Below are positions 7,131-15,170 of a stretch of DNA of 30,849 nt, in pieces. Every line of letters begins with the position of its first letter. Position 1 is the first letter of the stretch. The DNA is from CAZAMP01 sp964486455 (GTDB lineage: Bacteria > Eisenbacteria > RBG-16-71-46 > CAZAMP01). The translations under genes and the position numbers were made by a program. The stretch spans positions 1-30,849 of the forward strand of contig CAZAMP010000048.1 in NCBI GenBank assembly GCA_964486455.1, written 5' to 3'. The notes below the pieces were generated by a model. That model made no database searches, was not told the DNA's origin, and saw only the letters and a list, made by a program, of their open reading frames with translations.

Positions 7131-8465
7131 ATGGTCACGACCACCAAGGAAACGGACACATACCTCTCCGACTTCGCCGCCATTGCCGCCGAGCGGAAGC
7201 GCGAGGAACCGGGCTGGCTGTTCAAGACCCGCGAGGCCGCGATCGAGCGATTCGGCGCGCTCGGCTTTCCGACAAAGCGCGACGAGGAGTGGCGCTTCAC
7301 CAACGTCGGACCGATGTCAAAGATCCCGTTTCGCTGCGCGCGGCCCCAGGATCCCAACGGCCTACAGAGTGAGCAGCTCGTATGCGCGACCTTTGGGGAC
7401 CCGACGGCCAACCTTCTCGTCTTCGTGAACGGCCAGTTCAAGAAAGACCTGTCCGCGGTCTGGAACCATCCGACGGGCATCGAGCTGGGGAACATCCACT
7501 CGCTGATCGAGCGAAATCCGGAGCGTGCCGAAACCCTTCTGCGTTCGGACTTCGCCGACGTGCGAAACCCGTTTCAGGCGCTCAACGCCGCGTTCATGTG
7601 TGACGGCGCTTACGTCAACATTCCCAAGGACACGCTGGTCGAAGATCCCATTCACGTTCTCTTCGTGTCGACGCCGGTCGGTGACCCCGTACGGTGTCAC
7701 CCGCGGAACCTGGTCGTCGCGGAAGAAGGCGGCCGCGCGACGATCGTCGAGAGTTACATCGGTTTCGGCGATCACACGTATCTCATGAACACGGTGACCG
7801 ACGTCGTGTGCGACGCGAACGCCGGCCTAAACCTGCACCATCTCCAGCGCGAGAGCGAGTCGGCCTATCACATCTCATCCACGTTGATAGAGCAGCGCGA
7901 CAATTCCCACTTCGCGTCCACGTCGGTGTCCATGGGCGGAGCGTTGGTCCGAAACGACGTCCGCGCCACGCTCGACGGCGAGGGGATAGAGTGCACGCTG
8001 GACGGGCTCACTATGGCCCGTCGCGACCAGCACGTAGACAACCAGACGTTCGTGGACCACACGAAACCAAACTGCAACAGCCACGAGCTCTACAAGAGCA
8101 TCCTTGACGATCAGTCGACTGGCGTCTTCAACGGGCGCATCCTTGTCCGCAAGGGCGCACAACGCACCGATGCGCGACAGACCAATCGGAATCTGCTCCT
8201 GTCGGACGACGCCACGACGAACAGCATGCCGCAGCTCGAGATCTACGCGGACGATGTGAAGTGCACGCACGGCGCAACGACCGGAAAGATCGATGAAACA
8301 GAGCTGTTCTACCTGCAGTCGCGAGGCCTCGGCATGAAAGCGGCCCGGGCGCTTCTGACCCACGCGTTCGCCAGCGAGATCATCGGCCGGATCGGAGTCG
8401 AGCCGGTGCGCGCCTGGCTGGACGCCGACCTGGCGGCACGGATGCGTGAGAACGAGAAGAGGTAA
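7131..8465 (+). CDS. sufD: Fe-S cluster assembly protein SufD
   Basis: 444 aa. It starts 5 nt after sufC stops. SufD is the SufB paralogue that pairs with it on the SufC dimer and is thought to help iron entry. Family marks are the N-terminal FPTKRDEEWRFTNVGP segment, the beta-helix core with VVAEEGGRATIVESYIG, the QRTDARQTNRNLLLSDDATTNSMPQLEIYADDVKCTHGATTGKID block containing the conserved His of the CTHGAT motif, and the LFYLQSRGLGMKAARALLTHAFASEI C-terminus that contacts SufC. It is translationally tight with both neighbours, consistent with stoichiometric synthesis of SufB, SufC and SufD. Confidence 0.96.
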   Translation: MVTTTKETDTYLSDFAAIAAERKREEPGWLFKTREAAIERFGALGFPTKRDEEWRFTNVGPMSKIPFRCARPQDPNGLQSEQLVCATFGDPTANLLVFVNGQFKKDLSAVWNHPTGIELGNIHSLIERNPERAETLLRSDFADVRNPFQALNAAFMCDGAYVNIPKDTLVEDPIHVLFVSTPVGDPVRCHPRNLVVAEEGGRATIVESYIGFGDHTYLMNTVTDVVCDANAGLNLHHLQRESESAYHISSTLIEQRDNSHFASTSVSMGGALVRNDVRATLDGEGIECTLDGLTMARRDQHVDNQTFVDHTKPNCNSHELYKSILDDQSTGVFNGRILVRKGAQRTDARQTNRNLLLSDDATTNSMPQLEIYADDVKCTHGATTGKIDETELFYLQSRGLGMKAARALLTHAFASEIIGRIGVEPVRAWLDADLAARMRENEKR

Positions 8466-8468
8466 GGG

Positions 8469-9755
8469 ATGGGGACGAAGACGGCGCATGACTCGACGAC
8501 ACCCGACGCTGCGGGCACGACAGCTCATCCTCCCGCCTACGACATCGGGGCGATACGCAAGGACTTTCCGATCCTCGGCCAGACGGTGCGCGGCAAGCCA
8601 CTCGTCTATCTGGATAACGCGGCCACGACGCAAAAGCCTCAGGCCATGATCGACGCGGTCTCGACGTACTACGCCGAGACGAACGCCAACATTCATCGCG
8701 GGGTCTATCAGCTCAGCCAGAAATCGACGGACGCATACGAGAACGCCCGAAAGACCGTTCAGCGATTTCTGAACGCCCGCGACCCGCGTGAAATCATCTT
8801 CGTGCGCGGCACCACCGAGGCCGTCAACCTGGTGGCGAAGAGCTTCTGCCGACTCCGCCTGAAACCGGGGGACGAGATCATTCTATCGGCGATGGAGCAC
8901 CACTCGAACATCGTGCCGTGGCAGATCCTTTGTCAGGAGAAGAACGTCAAGCTTCGGGTCATCCCCATGACCGAGTCCGGGGAGCTCGATCTCGACGCAT
9001 TCGAGCCGCTCCTGAGCCCAAGAACCAAGCTTGTCGGCATCGTGCACGTGTCGAACGCGCTCGGAACGATCAATCCCGTTCGAAAGATCATCGAGATCGC
9101 GCACGCGCACGACGTGCCCGTGCTGGTGGACGGAGCGCAGTCGCTCCCCCATTTCGCCGTGGACGTGCAGGAACTCGATTGCGACTTTTTCGCCTTCTCG
9201 GGACACAAGATCTACGGCCCGACGGGGATCGGAGCGCTCTACGGCAAGTCGGAATGGCTGGACATCATGCCGCCGTTTCAAGGCGGCGGCGACATGATCA
9301 AGTACGTGACGTTCGAGAAGACGGAGTACAGCGACGTCCCGCACAAGTTTGAGGCGGGCACACCGAACATCGCGGGCGCGGTCGGCCTCGCGGCGGCGCT
9401 GGATTACTTGAGCGGCATCGGTCAGTCGTCGATTGCCGCCCACGAGAACCGTGTCACCGAATATGCGGAACGCATGCTCACGGCGCTCGACGGCCTCCGC
9501 CCAATCGGCACGGCCAAGGAACGTGCCGGTGTCCTCTCATTCGTCCTCGAGGACGTCCACCCGCACGATATCGGCACGATCCTCGACCAGGAAGGTGTCG
9601 CGATTCGCACCGGCCACCACTGCGCTCAGCCGGTGATGGACTTCTACGGTGTGCCGGCCACGGCCCGCGCATCGATCGGCCTCTACAACACGACGGATGA
9701 AATCGACGCATTGGCCGCGGCGATCCGCAAGGTCTTCGAGGTGTTTGGACGATGA
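8469..9755 (+). CDS. sufS: Cysteine desulfurase SufS (group II)
   Basis: 428 aa, a little longer than the usual 405-415 because of a poorly conserved N-terminal extension (about residues 1-25). The PLP enzyme removes sulfur from L-cysteine, giving alanine and an enzyme persulfide for cluster assembly. Evidence is the YLDNAATTQKP N-terminal motif, PLP-stabilising residues in AMEHHSNIVPW and VDGAQSLPH, the Schiff-base lysine K247 in FSGHKIYGPTGIG, and catalytic Cys385 in RTGHHCAQP on the short rigid loop typical of SufS rather than the long IscS loop. It begins 3 nt after sufD and its last codons overlap sufU by 4 nt (ATGA), so sulfur donor and acceptor are coupled. Confidence 0.97.
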   Translation: MGTKTAHDSTTPDAAGTTAHPPAYDIGAIRKDFPILGQTVRGKPLVYLDNAATTQKPQAMIDAVSTYYAETNANIHRGVYQLSQKSTDAYENARKTVQRFLNARDPREIIFVRGTTEAVNLVAKSFCRLRLKPGDEIILSAMEHHSNIVPWQILCQEKNVKLRVIPMTESGELDLDAFEPLLSPRTKLVGIVHVSNALGTINPVRKIIEIAHAHDVPVLVDGAQSLPHFAVDVQELDCDFFAFSGHKIYGPTGIGALYGKSEWLDIMPPFQGGGDMIKYVTFEKTEYSDVPHKFEAGTPNIAGAVGLAAALDYLSGIGQSSIAAHENRVTEYAERMLTALDGLRPIGTAKERAGVLSFVLEDVHPHDIGTILDQEGVAIRTGHHCAQPVMDFYGVPATARASIGLYNTTDEIDALAAAIRKVFEVFGR

Positions 9756-10204
9756 GCGAGCTGCAAGATCTCTATCAGGAAACCATTCTCGATCACTACA
9801 AGCGCCCCCGGAACTTCAAGAAGCTCGAGGGCGCCACGACGACCGCGGAGGGATTCAATCCGCTCTGCGGCGACAAGCTGAAGCTCTATCTCAAGGTGAA
9901 CGGCGACGTCGTCGAGGACGTCTCGTTCGAGGGGTCCGGCTGCGCCATCTCGACGGCCTCGGCGTCGCTCATGACGGAGGCGCTCAAGGGAAAGCCGGTC
10001 GCCGAAGTCCACGCGCTCTTCGAAAAGCTCCATGAGGTGGCCACATCTGATCCCGAGTCACCGGTGGACGCCCCGGAACTGGGCAAGCTCATCGTCTTCG
10101 CCGGCGTCCGGGAGTTTCCCACGCGCGTCAAGTGCCTCACGCTTGCCTGGCACACGTTGGAAGCCGCCCTGCAGGACAAGGGCGAGACCGTCTCGACGGA
10201 ATAG
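9752..10204 (+). CDS. sufU: SufU, zinc-dependent sulfurtransferase partner of SufS
   Basis: 150 aa. An ATGA overlap with sufS shows translational coupling. SufU takes persulfide sulfur from SufS and passes it to SufB. The IscU-like fold carries the zinc/sulfur ligands C39 and D41 (NPLCGD), C64 (GSGCAIS) and C128 (RVKCLTLAWHTL). The roughly 18-residue insertion between C64 and C128 that separates SufU from IscU is present (HEVATSDPESPVDAPEL). Presence of sufU and absence of sufE in the operon indicates a SufS-SufU relay like that of Firmicutes and many other phyla. Confidence 0.95.
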   Translation: MSELQDLYQETILDHYKRPRNFKKLEGATTTAEGFNPLCGDKLKLYLKVNGDVVEDVSFEGSGCAISTASASLMTEALKGKPVAEVHALFEKLHEVATSDPESPVDAPELGKLIVFAGVREFPTRVKCLTLAWHTLEAALQDKGETVSTE

Positions 10205-10213
10205 GAGATCGCC

Positions 10214-10525
10214 GTGAAGCCGGAAGAACTTCGTGAGCCGGTCATCGCCGCGCTCCGGACCGTCCATGATCCCGAAATCCCCGTGAACATCTACGACATC
10301 GGCCTCGTCTACGACATCGACGTCGACGATGACGGCGGGGTCAGCATCGAGATGACGCTCACCTCACCGGCGTGTCCGGTTGCCGAGATACTGCCGGCCC
10401 AGGTGGAGGCGGCGGTTCGTGAGGTGGACGGCGTGACGCGTGCGGGCGTGAAGCTCGTCTGGGATCCGCCATGGTCGCCCGACCTGATGAGTGAAGCGGC
10501 GAAGCTTGAATTGGGGTTTCTGTAG
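10214..10525 (+). CDS. sufT: SufT / MIP18 (DUF59) family Fe-S assembly factor
   Basis: 103 aa, GTG start with GGAG 6 nt upstream, 9 nt after sufU. The single MIP18 domain shows DPEIPVNIYDIGLVYDI near residues 19-35 and TSPACPVAEILP with the conserved cysteine C54, then the WDPPWSPDLMSEAAKLELGF end typical of the family. SufT-type proteins act as auxiliary maturation factors that help deliver Fe-S clusters to client enzymes. It is the last gene of the suf operon; the next gene runs convergently 46 nt away. I see no clear intrinsic terminator in that gap. Confidence 0.9.
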   Translation: MKPEELREPVIAALRTVHDPEIPVNIYDIGLVYDIDVDDDGGVSIEMTLTSPACPVAEILPAQVEAAVREVDGVTRAGVKLVWDPPWSPDLMSEAAKLELGFL

Positions 10526-10571
10526 CTCTTCACCGACGAGCCGGCCCCGCTGAACGCAGAGCCCGCCCCGA

Positions 10572-11081
10572 TCACACCGTGTTGAACTCCGGTTGATACT
10601 TCACGACGCCGCTGCGCCCCTTGAGCGCGTTCGGTCGAAGCTCCGCGACCATGAAGACCTCGTCGGGAACATCGAACTCGCACGTGATACCCAGCGGACG
10701 GGCCGGCACGAATCCAAAGCGTGGATAGTAGGTGGGGTGTCCCAACACGACCACGATGTCGTGTCCCGCCTTGCGGCACGATTGAAGCCCGAGCTGCATG
10801 AGTTCCGAACCGATGCTCGTGCGCTGATAATCCGGAAGCACGGCCATCGGCCCCAACGCCACCGCGGAGAACGACGACGCTCCCGACTCGACCGACACCG
10901 GCGTGAACAGAATGTGTCCGACGACGGCACCCTTGTCGACAGCAACCAGAGAGAAGGCGATCGCACCCCGCAGGCGAAGCGCGTCAACCAGATCGGCCTC
11001 GTTCGGACGGCCGAACGCCAGCTCATTGAGATTGCGGACCGGACCCTGGTCACCGGTCTGTTCGGGTCGAACAATAGACAT
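10572..11081 (-). CDS. GNAT family N-acetyltransferase (YhbS-like)
   Basis: 169 aa. ATG 11081 has GAGGAG 5 nt upstream. A GNAT fold is visible: N-terminal strand and helix (SIVRPEQTGDQGPVRNLNELAFG), central strand AVDKGAVVGHILFTPV, LGPMAVLPDYQRTSIGSELMQLGL containing the acetyl-CoA pyrophosphate loop (Q-R-T-S-I-G), and the VLGHPTYYPRFGFVPA segment characteristic of COG3153/YhbS-type members. The pyrophosphate loop has Ser-Ile-Gly where R/Q-x-x-G-x-G/A would be classical. The substrate is unknown. It is the last gene of a seven-gene minus-strand run. Confidence 0.85.
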   Translation of the reverse strand: MSIVRPEQTGDQGPVRNLNELAFGRPNEADLVDALRLRGAIAFSLVAVDKGAVVGHILFTPVSVESGASSFSAVALGPMAVLPDYQRTSIGSELMQLGLQSCRKAGHDIVVVLGHPTYYPRFGFVPARPLGITCEFDVPDEVFMVAELRPNALKGRSGVVKYQPEFNTV

Positions 11082-11117
11082 CGGTCTCCTCGCTGATGAA
11101 AGCTCGTTGGTGCAACG

Positions 11118-11612
11118 CTATGTGAACGCCGGAGGATTGTCCCAATCCACCGGACCGACTGCAAATCGATGTTGAAGGCGCGGCAAGACGACCTCCAACC
11201 ACGCCCTCGTGAAGTAGTCGAACGCCTCGTCCCACTCGCCGCCCTCGCCCCACCCATCATGCGTCAGCGTGACCCGCGTCGTCGCGTCGCCCATGTCGAA
11301 GAGACGGACGGTCACGTGCGTATGCTGCCGCCGTACCTCCGGCAGGTTCGGCGGGGCATTCCAGGTGAACGCTAACATGGTCTTCGGCTGGATAGCCATG
11401 ATGCGGACGTTTTCAGCGCCCCGAAATCCGGGCTCACCCTCAGGGTTGAAGTAGATCTCATAGGGGCCGTCGATGCGCAGCTCGATCTGACAGGCAGGCG
11501 CGAAGAAGCTCGAGACACCATCGGGTGTCGTCCAGGCATCCCACACCTGATCCGGCTCCGCCGCGACGATCACCTCACCCCGAATGACGCGATCGGGGTC
11601 TCGTCGTTGCAT
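11118..11612 (-). CDS. SRPBCC / AHSA1-type domain protein
   Basis: 164 aa. AGAGGG lies 8 nt before ATG 11612. One START-like helix-grip domain fills the protein: EVIVAAEPDQVWDAWTTPDGVSSFFAP at the start, then IELRIDGPYEIYF, VRIMAIQPKTMLAFTWNAP, THVTVRLFDMGDATTRVTLTHDGWGEGGEWDEAFDYFTRAW at the end, all standard landmarks of the Activator of Hsp90 ATPase homologue 1-like family (PF08327). These bacterial proteins bind hydrophobic ligands, and individual roles are mostly unknown. There is no signal peptide, so it is cytoplasmic. It sits between DUF418 and GNAT genes on the same strand. Confidence 0.85.
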   Translation of the reverse strand: MQRRDPDRVIRGEVIVAAEPDQVWDAWTTPDGVSSFFAPACQIELRIDGPYEIYFNPEGEPGFRGAENVRIMAIQPKTMLAFTWNAPPNLPEVRRQHTHVTVRLFDMGDATTRVTLTHDGWGEGGEWDEAFDYFTRAWLEVVLPRLQHRFAVGPVDWDNPPAFT

Positions 11613-11646
11613 CTCGCGTCCCTCTCAAAAAATCCTCGGCTGACCG

Positions 11647-13047
11647 CTACTCTCCGACCGGCCGGATACGCATCGGCTGCCGCTTCCAGTACGTCAGCGA
11701 CCGCCACAGCCACTCCGCCGGTCCGAAACGGAAACGGCTGAGCCATATCGGGCTGATGACGAGCTGAAGGATCCAGACCGCCACCACGAATCCCATCTGC
11801 GGCAGGCGCTCGAAGTGACCGAAGAATCCAAGCCCGTAGCCGTAGAAGATCAGCGTGAAGATGGCAGAGTGCGATAGGTAGTTGCTGAGCGCCATGCGGC
11901 CCACCGCCGCGAGCCGCGTCCGGAGCGCGCTCAGTGCACCGGACTTGATGACCAGCATCACAACCCCGACGTGGCCTAATGCCACGACGACGCAACCGAC
12001 GTTGTTGAAGTGGCTACTCACCGAGAGCATCCGAACGGCATCGAAGCCGTTGCGGAAAAGATCCAACGTCCCAAACGCGACAAGGGGAAGCCCGATCGCG
12101 TAGCCAAGGATAACGCATTTTACGTAGAAGCCGACCGTCCGCTCAGCGGAGAAGACGCCCGACTTCATGAGCCCCATGCCTATGAGCATGATTCCCGTCA
12201 CCTGCCAGAAGATCATGAGGATCGTCATAAACGTGTGCATCATGAACGTCTGCGGTGCCCTCTCGATCAGGATGCCGATGTAGCCACCCCGATAGACTGA
12301 GACTTCCCGCGCGATATCTTCCGCCGTCGGGGCGAAGAAGGCCTGCATCCCGTTCCAGTTCTCCCGCATCCCATCCTGCAGCTCGGTCAACGACTCGCCG
12401 GCGGCGAGGGCCACCTCCGCCTCCGCGGCGGTGTCTCGCATGAATCCCACCACCTTCCCGAGCCCGATACTGAGCCCGACGGTGATCAGAAGTCCGACCA
12501 TCCCAACGATGATGAGCGTCCGGGCGGAGCGTTTGCGGAACAGATACAGAACAAGACCGCTGAGACCGTAGTGGAAGAGAATGTCCCCACCCCAAATGAG
12601 GTAGCCGTGGATCATCCCGAACACGATGAGCCAGAGCGTGCGCCGGTAGTAGATGGCGCCGAACTTGCGTCCTCGGGCCTGCGCTCTTTGCCACATCAGA
12701 ACGAGCCCCGCGCCGAAGAGCATGGAAAAGGTCGTCATGAACTTCTGCTCGACGAAGATGTGCGTGAAGATCCAGACACCCAGGTTGATCCCGGTCGAAC
12801 CCCCGAAGGTGAATGGATTCGAGTAGGCCGACATGGGCATGCTGAACGCGTAGATGTTCATGATGAGGATCCCGAGCAGCGCGACACCGCGCATCACATC
12901 GACCGAGTTCACGCGATCGACGAGCGCGACCGGCGCGAGCGGGGGCGGTGGCGGCGTGGGGGGATCTTCGGGAATCGGACCGATCTCTCGCGTCGAGTCA
13001 TCTTTCTGGCGCATGTTTCTCATCCCCGCTCGGGTTGGGCGCGACAC
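11647..13047 (-). CDS. DUF418 (YeiB-like) multi-pass membrane protein
   Basis: Up to 466 aa. The GTG at 13047 starts 1 nt after the upstream gene stops; ATGs at 13023 and 13014 are alternatives, and the last has GGGGATGAG upstream, so the true start is uncertain. After a proline-rich cytoplasmic lead comes VDVMRGVALLGILIMNIYAF, the N-terminal helix typical of these acyltransferase-3-like membrane proteins, then about ten hydrophobic segments. The C-terminal DUF418 domain is unmistakable: RMALSNYLSHSAIFTLIFYGYGLGFFG and FGPAEWLWRSLTYWKRQPMRI. Biochemical function is unknown; the family is proposed to be transport- or envelope-related. It is co-directional with DUF2784 upstream, effectively abutting it. 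Confidence 0.88.
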   Translation of the reverse strand: MSRPTRAGMRNMRQKDDSTREIGPIPEDPPTPPPPPLAPVALVDRVNSVDVMRGVALLGILIMNIYAFSMPMSAYSNPFTFGGSTGINLGVWIFTHIFVEQKFMTTFSMLFGAGLVLMWQRAQARGRKFGAIYYRRTLWLIVFGMIHGYLIWGGDILFHYGLSGLVLYLFRKRSARTLIIVGMVGLLITVGLSIGLGKVVGFMRDTAAEAEVALAAGESLTELQDGMRENWNGMQAFFAPTAEDIAREVSVYRGGYIGILIERAPQTFMMHTFMTILMIFWQVTGIMLIGMGLMKSGVFSAERTVGFYVKCVILGYAIGLPLVAFGTLDLFRNGFDAVRMLSVSSHFNNVGCVVVALGHVGVVMLVIKSGALSALRTRLAAVGRMALSNYLSHSAIFTLIFYGYGLGFFGHFERLPQMGFVVAVWILQLVISPIWLSRFRFGPAEWLWRSLTYWKRQPMRIRPVGE

Positions 13048-13048
13048 G

Positions 13049-13420
13049 TCAGCTGACGGCCTTCAGGCGGCGCCTAAGGACCCATGCATATATGGCCAAA
13101 TTGACAGCCAATGCAAGCCCGCCGAGCACGAACTGCAGCTCGCGCGTGAGGGACGTCGGATATACGACGGGCAGTATGTAGTGTTCCACGAAGCCGCCGG
13201 GGTAGGCGTCCGCTCCTCCCCGCAACCGGAGCCAGTTTTCGAGCGGCGTGAGGGGACAGTACCCGCCCGCGAACTCGATGAGCACGCCCCAGATCGCGGC
13301 GGGTAGATGCAGCCACGCCGCGCGGCTTCGCCACAGGACCAACAGCCCACCGAATACAACGAACAAGATGAAGGCGAAGTGAATCACCACGACCGAGTCG
13401 GCGAGCACGCGATAGCCCAC
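13049..13420 (-). CDS. DUF2784 family small membrane protein
   Basis: 123 aa, GTG start at 13420 preceded by a strong GGAGGGGG signal. Four hydrophobic segments are visible (about residues 8-28, 36-52, 78-90 and 94-113). The family signature is clear: a VVIHFAFILFVVFGGLLVLW first helix, HLPAAIWGVLIEFAGGYCPLTPLENWLR, and the YPGGFVEHYILPVVYP stretch. The role of DUF2784 is unknown. It abuts the DUF418 gene, whose GTG start follows its stop by 1 nt, implying coupled translation. Confidence 0.88.
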   Translation of the reverse strand: MGYRVLADSVVVIHFAFILFVVFGGLLVLWRSRAAWLHLPAAIWGVLIEFAGGYCPLTPLENWLRLRGGADAYPGGFVEHYILPVVYPTSLTRELQFVLGGLALAVNLAIYAWVLRRRLKAVS

Positions 13421-13441
13421 GGCGCTACCCCCTCCCGCTCC

Positions 13442-14005
13442 TCATCCGCCCGACGAGTCGAGGATCAGCTTGTAGATCGGATACTTACCGTCGTCTTCTT
13501 CGAGCTGAAACCCAGCGCCACGGAAGAGGGCCTCCGGACCGGTCCAGACGTCGTCAACCGGGAGACGTTCGCCTCGACGAGGAAATGCCTGAACCCACGC
13601 CGCGCCTCGGCGCTTCAGGTCGTCGAGCACGCCGGCGAGAAACCGATGCGCCAAACCCTGACCATGAAGCGAAGGCTTGATGTGAAAACAGGTGATCGCC
13701 CACGCCGAAGGATCAGGGTCGAGCTTGAAACGATTCGTGAGCTTCGTGAGGCGATCGCGGACTCCGCACTGGCACCATCCGACCGGGTCGCCGTCGACGT
13801 AGAGAAGGTATCCGTCATCGTGGCCGTCCGCGAAGAGATCTTCACGAAGTCGCTGGTTCTCATCGGCTGTGCGCTCTCCCCACCCGTCCCAGGTGGGGGT
13901 CCACCACGCGACACAGAAACACCACCCGGCCCCATTCTCTTCGCTGTGCACGCGATAGAAGTCGACGTGACGCGACGGATCCAATCGGCAGACCTCGATC
14001 TTCAT
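13442..14005 (-). CDS. GNAT family N-acetyltransferase
   Basis: 187 aa. ATG 14005 is selected because GGAGGAGG lies 7 nt upstream; the longer open frame to 14410 is out-of-frame shadow of the next gene. The acetyl-CoA binding core is AITCFHIKPSLHGQGLAHRFLAGVLDDLKRRG (about residues 103-133), with the H-G-Q-G-L-A loop, and the C-terminal LFRGAGFQLEEDDGKYPIYKL is the usual GNAT end. The N-terminal region has an aromatic- and cysteine-rich patch (GWCFCVAWWTPTW) and a WCQC motif, as in GNATs related to COG0456 members of unknown substrate. It lies between the DUF3179 candidate selenoprotein gene (23 nt upstream) and DUF2784, likely one transcript. Confidence 0.85.
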   Translation of the reverse strand: MKIEVCRLDPSRHVDFYRVHSEENGAGWCFCVAWWTPTWDGWGERTADENQRLREDLFADGHDDGYLLYVDGDPVGWCQCGVRDRLTKLTNRFKLDPDPSAWAITCFHIKPSLHGQGLAHRFLAGVLDDLKRRGAAWVQAFPRRGERLPVDDVWTGPEALFRGAGFQLEEDDGKYPIYKLILDSSGG

Positions 14006-14028
14006 CGGGACGCCTCCTCCACGGAATG

Positions 14029-15087
14029 CTAGTCGATGACCTCCGTGTTCGGAAAGAACCCGCTCCAGGCGAACCAATACGCCGTGCGGATCACGATCTC
14101 CTCGAGCGCGAAACCATCTAGCGCTCCACCGACGCAAACACCGAGAGCGAGGTTCCACGTCGATCCCGTCTCCGTATCGATGATCGCCGGCGGATTGTCG
14201 GAGCCGCTGAACGTGAGCGTCTGCCCCTCGGCCTCCGCGAGAAACGCGCGGACGCCGTCGGGCGCGCGGAAAACGACGACGGGCCTCGCGCCCAACTCCG
14301 CGTTCACGAGAGACCTGGCCACCAGAGTGTGATTCGCGACCGCGAGCGCGTGTAAGCCATGTGTGAGACCGTGAACGAGTGTCTTCCCGGCCATCTGCTC
14401 TTCGAGCCATCGCGCGCGAAAGATCCCGATCCGATCAGGGTCTTTGAAGTAGCGCTCGTAGTGGGAGCTTCGCACCGCTTCTTCTTTCTTGAGGAGATCC
14501 GTATCGGTGTGCTCAGCGACCCATTCCGCCCACGTCGTCTGAACGGTCGGGAATAGCTCGAGCTCTTGCCCCTGCATCGTTCCGTAGAGCGCCGTGCCGG
14601 ACACATGACTCCAGAGCGAACCGGTCTCTTCATCCTGCATGATGAGGCTGTTTCGCCAGAGCTTTCCGGAGACGATGAACGTGAACGTCCGATCTTCGAG
14701 ACGTCGGGCGTAGACCACGCCCGTGTGGCAGAGCGGTCACCAGGTCACGGCGATCGCGCGACCTCCGACGACGTCGTTCACGATCTCGTGCGCGTCGAGC
14801 TGCCAGAGCGAGTAGGCCAGCGCGTCTCCGCCGATCACCACGCCGAGTACCGGTTCGTCGGCCGACATCTGGGCACGGGCCTCCTCCCCGCTCACAAACT
14901 CGGGGTCGCGAATGGCGGGGATGGCGTCCGGTTCGAGCAGTGTGTACATGGGATCGCCGTCAAACGTCCCGAAGACGTCGGCGTCACGCTGAGCGTGCGC
15001 CGAGGCCAACACGACGGTGACGAGGAAGCCGGCCGCGATCAGGGAACACGAGTGTCGAGGGTATCGAGGCGGTTGGGAATCGTTCAT
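14029..15087 (-). CDS. DUF3179 protein, candidate selenoprotein with in-frame TGA (Sec117)
   Basis: Read through one TGA (14739-14737), the frame gives 352 residues. ATG 15087 has GAGGAGG 9 nt upstream. Residues 1-32 are a signal peptide (SLIAAGFLVTVVLASAHA), so the protein is exported. DUF3179 landmarks run on both sides of the TGA in the same frame: DPMYTLLEPDAIPAIRDPEF, then GGRAIAVTW, TGA, PLCHTGVVYARRL, SGKLWRNSLIMQDEETGSLW and TTWAEWVAEHTDTDLL. Relatives have Cys-Pro-Leu-Cys here, so TGA replaces the first Cys and would give a Sec-x-x-Cys pair (U117, C120). A SECIS-like hairpin follows. The second half has no start with a ribosome-binding site of its own. The alternative is a nonsense mutation or base error. 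DUF3179 function is unknown; a thiol or metal redox role is inference. No selA, selB, selC or selD lies in the window. Confidence 0.75.
14705..14723 (-). promoter_or_regulatory. Candidate bacterial SECIS hairpin
   Basis: In the minus-strand transcript the stem CGGGCGU / ACGCCCG (7 perfect pairs) closes a 5-nt loop GGUCU. The loop begins 21 nt after the TGA of the DUF3179 gene. The E. coli fdhF SECIS has the same GGUCU core in its apical loop, starting about 19 nt after its UGA by my recollection. A G in the first loop positions and a UGA-to-loop distance of roughly 16-37 nt are the known bacterial SECIS features, and both are met. There is no bulged U in the stem. The bases also encode the conserved TGVVYAR segment, so part of the pairing could come from codon choice. 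Confidence 0.65.
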
Positions 15088-15170
15088 GACGTTCGTCCTC
15101 CTCGCCATGGGTGACGGACGCGGCGAGTTGATTACGTGCCTTGAAGCCTCTTGAGTCGGCGCCTCACGGC

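Noticed and set aside
10526..10571. Terminator between sufT and the convergent GNAT gene
   Set aside because: GC-rich, but no stem with a following T-run could be found on either strand.
13442..14410. Long GNAT frame starting at 14410
   Set aside because: Residues before ATG 14005 are Arg-rich shadow of the DUF3179 gene; a strong GGAGGAGG site precedes 14005.
14029..14718. Separate short gene starting at GTG 14718 after the TGA
   Set aside because: No ribosome-binding site, and it would begin inside the conserved HTGVV motif; reading through the TGA gives the complete family protein.
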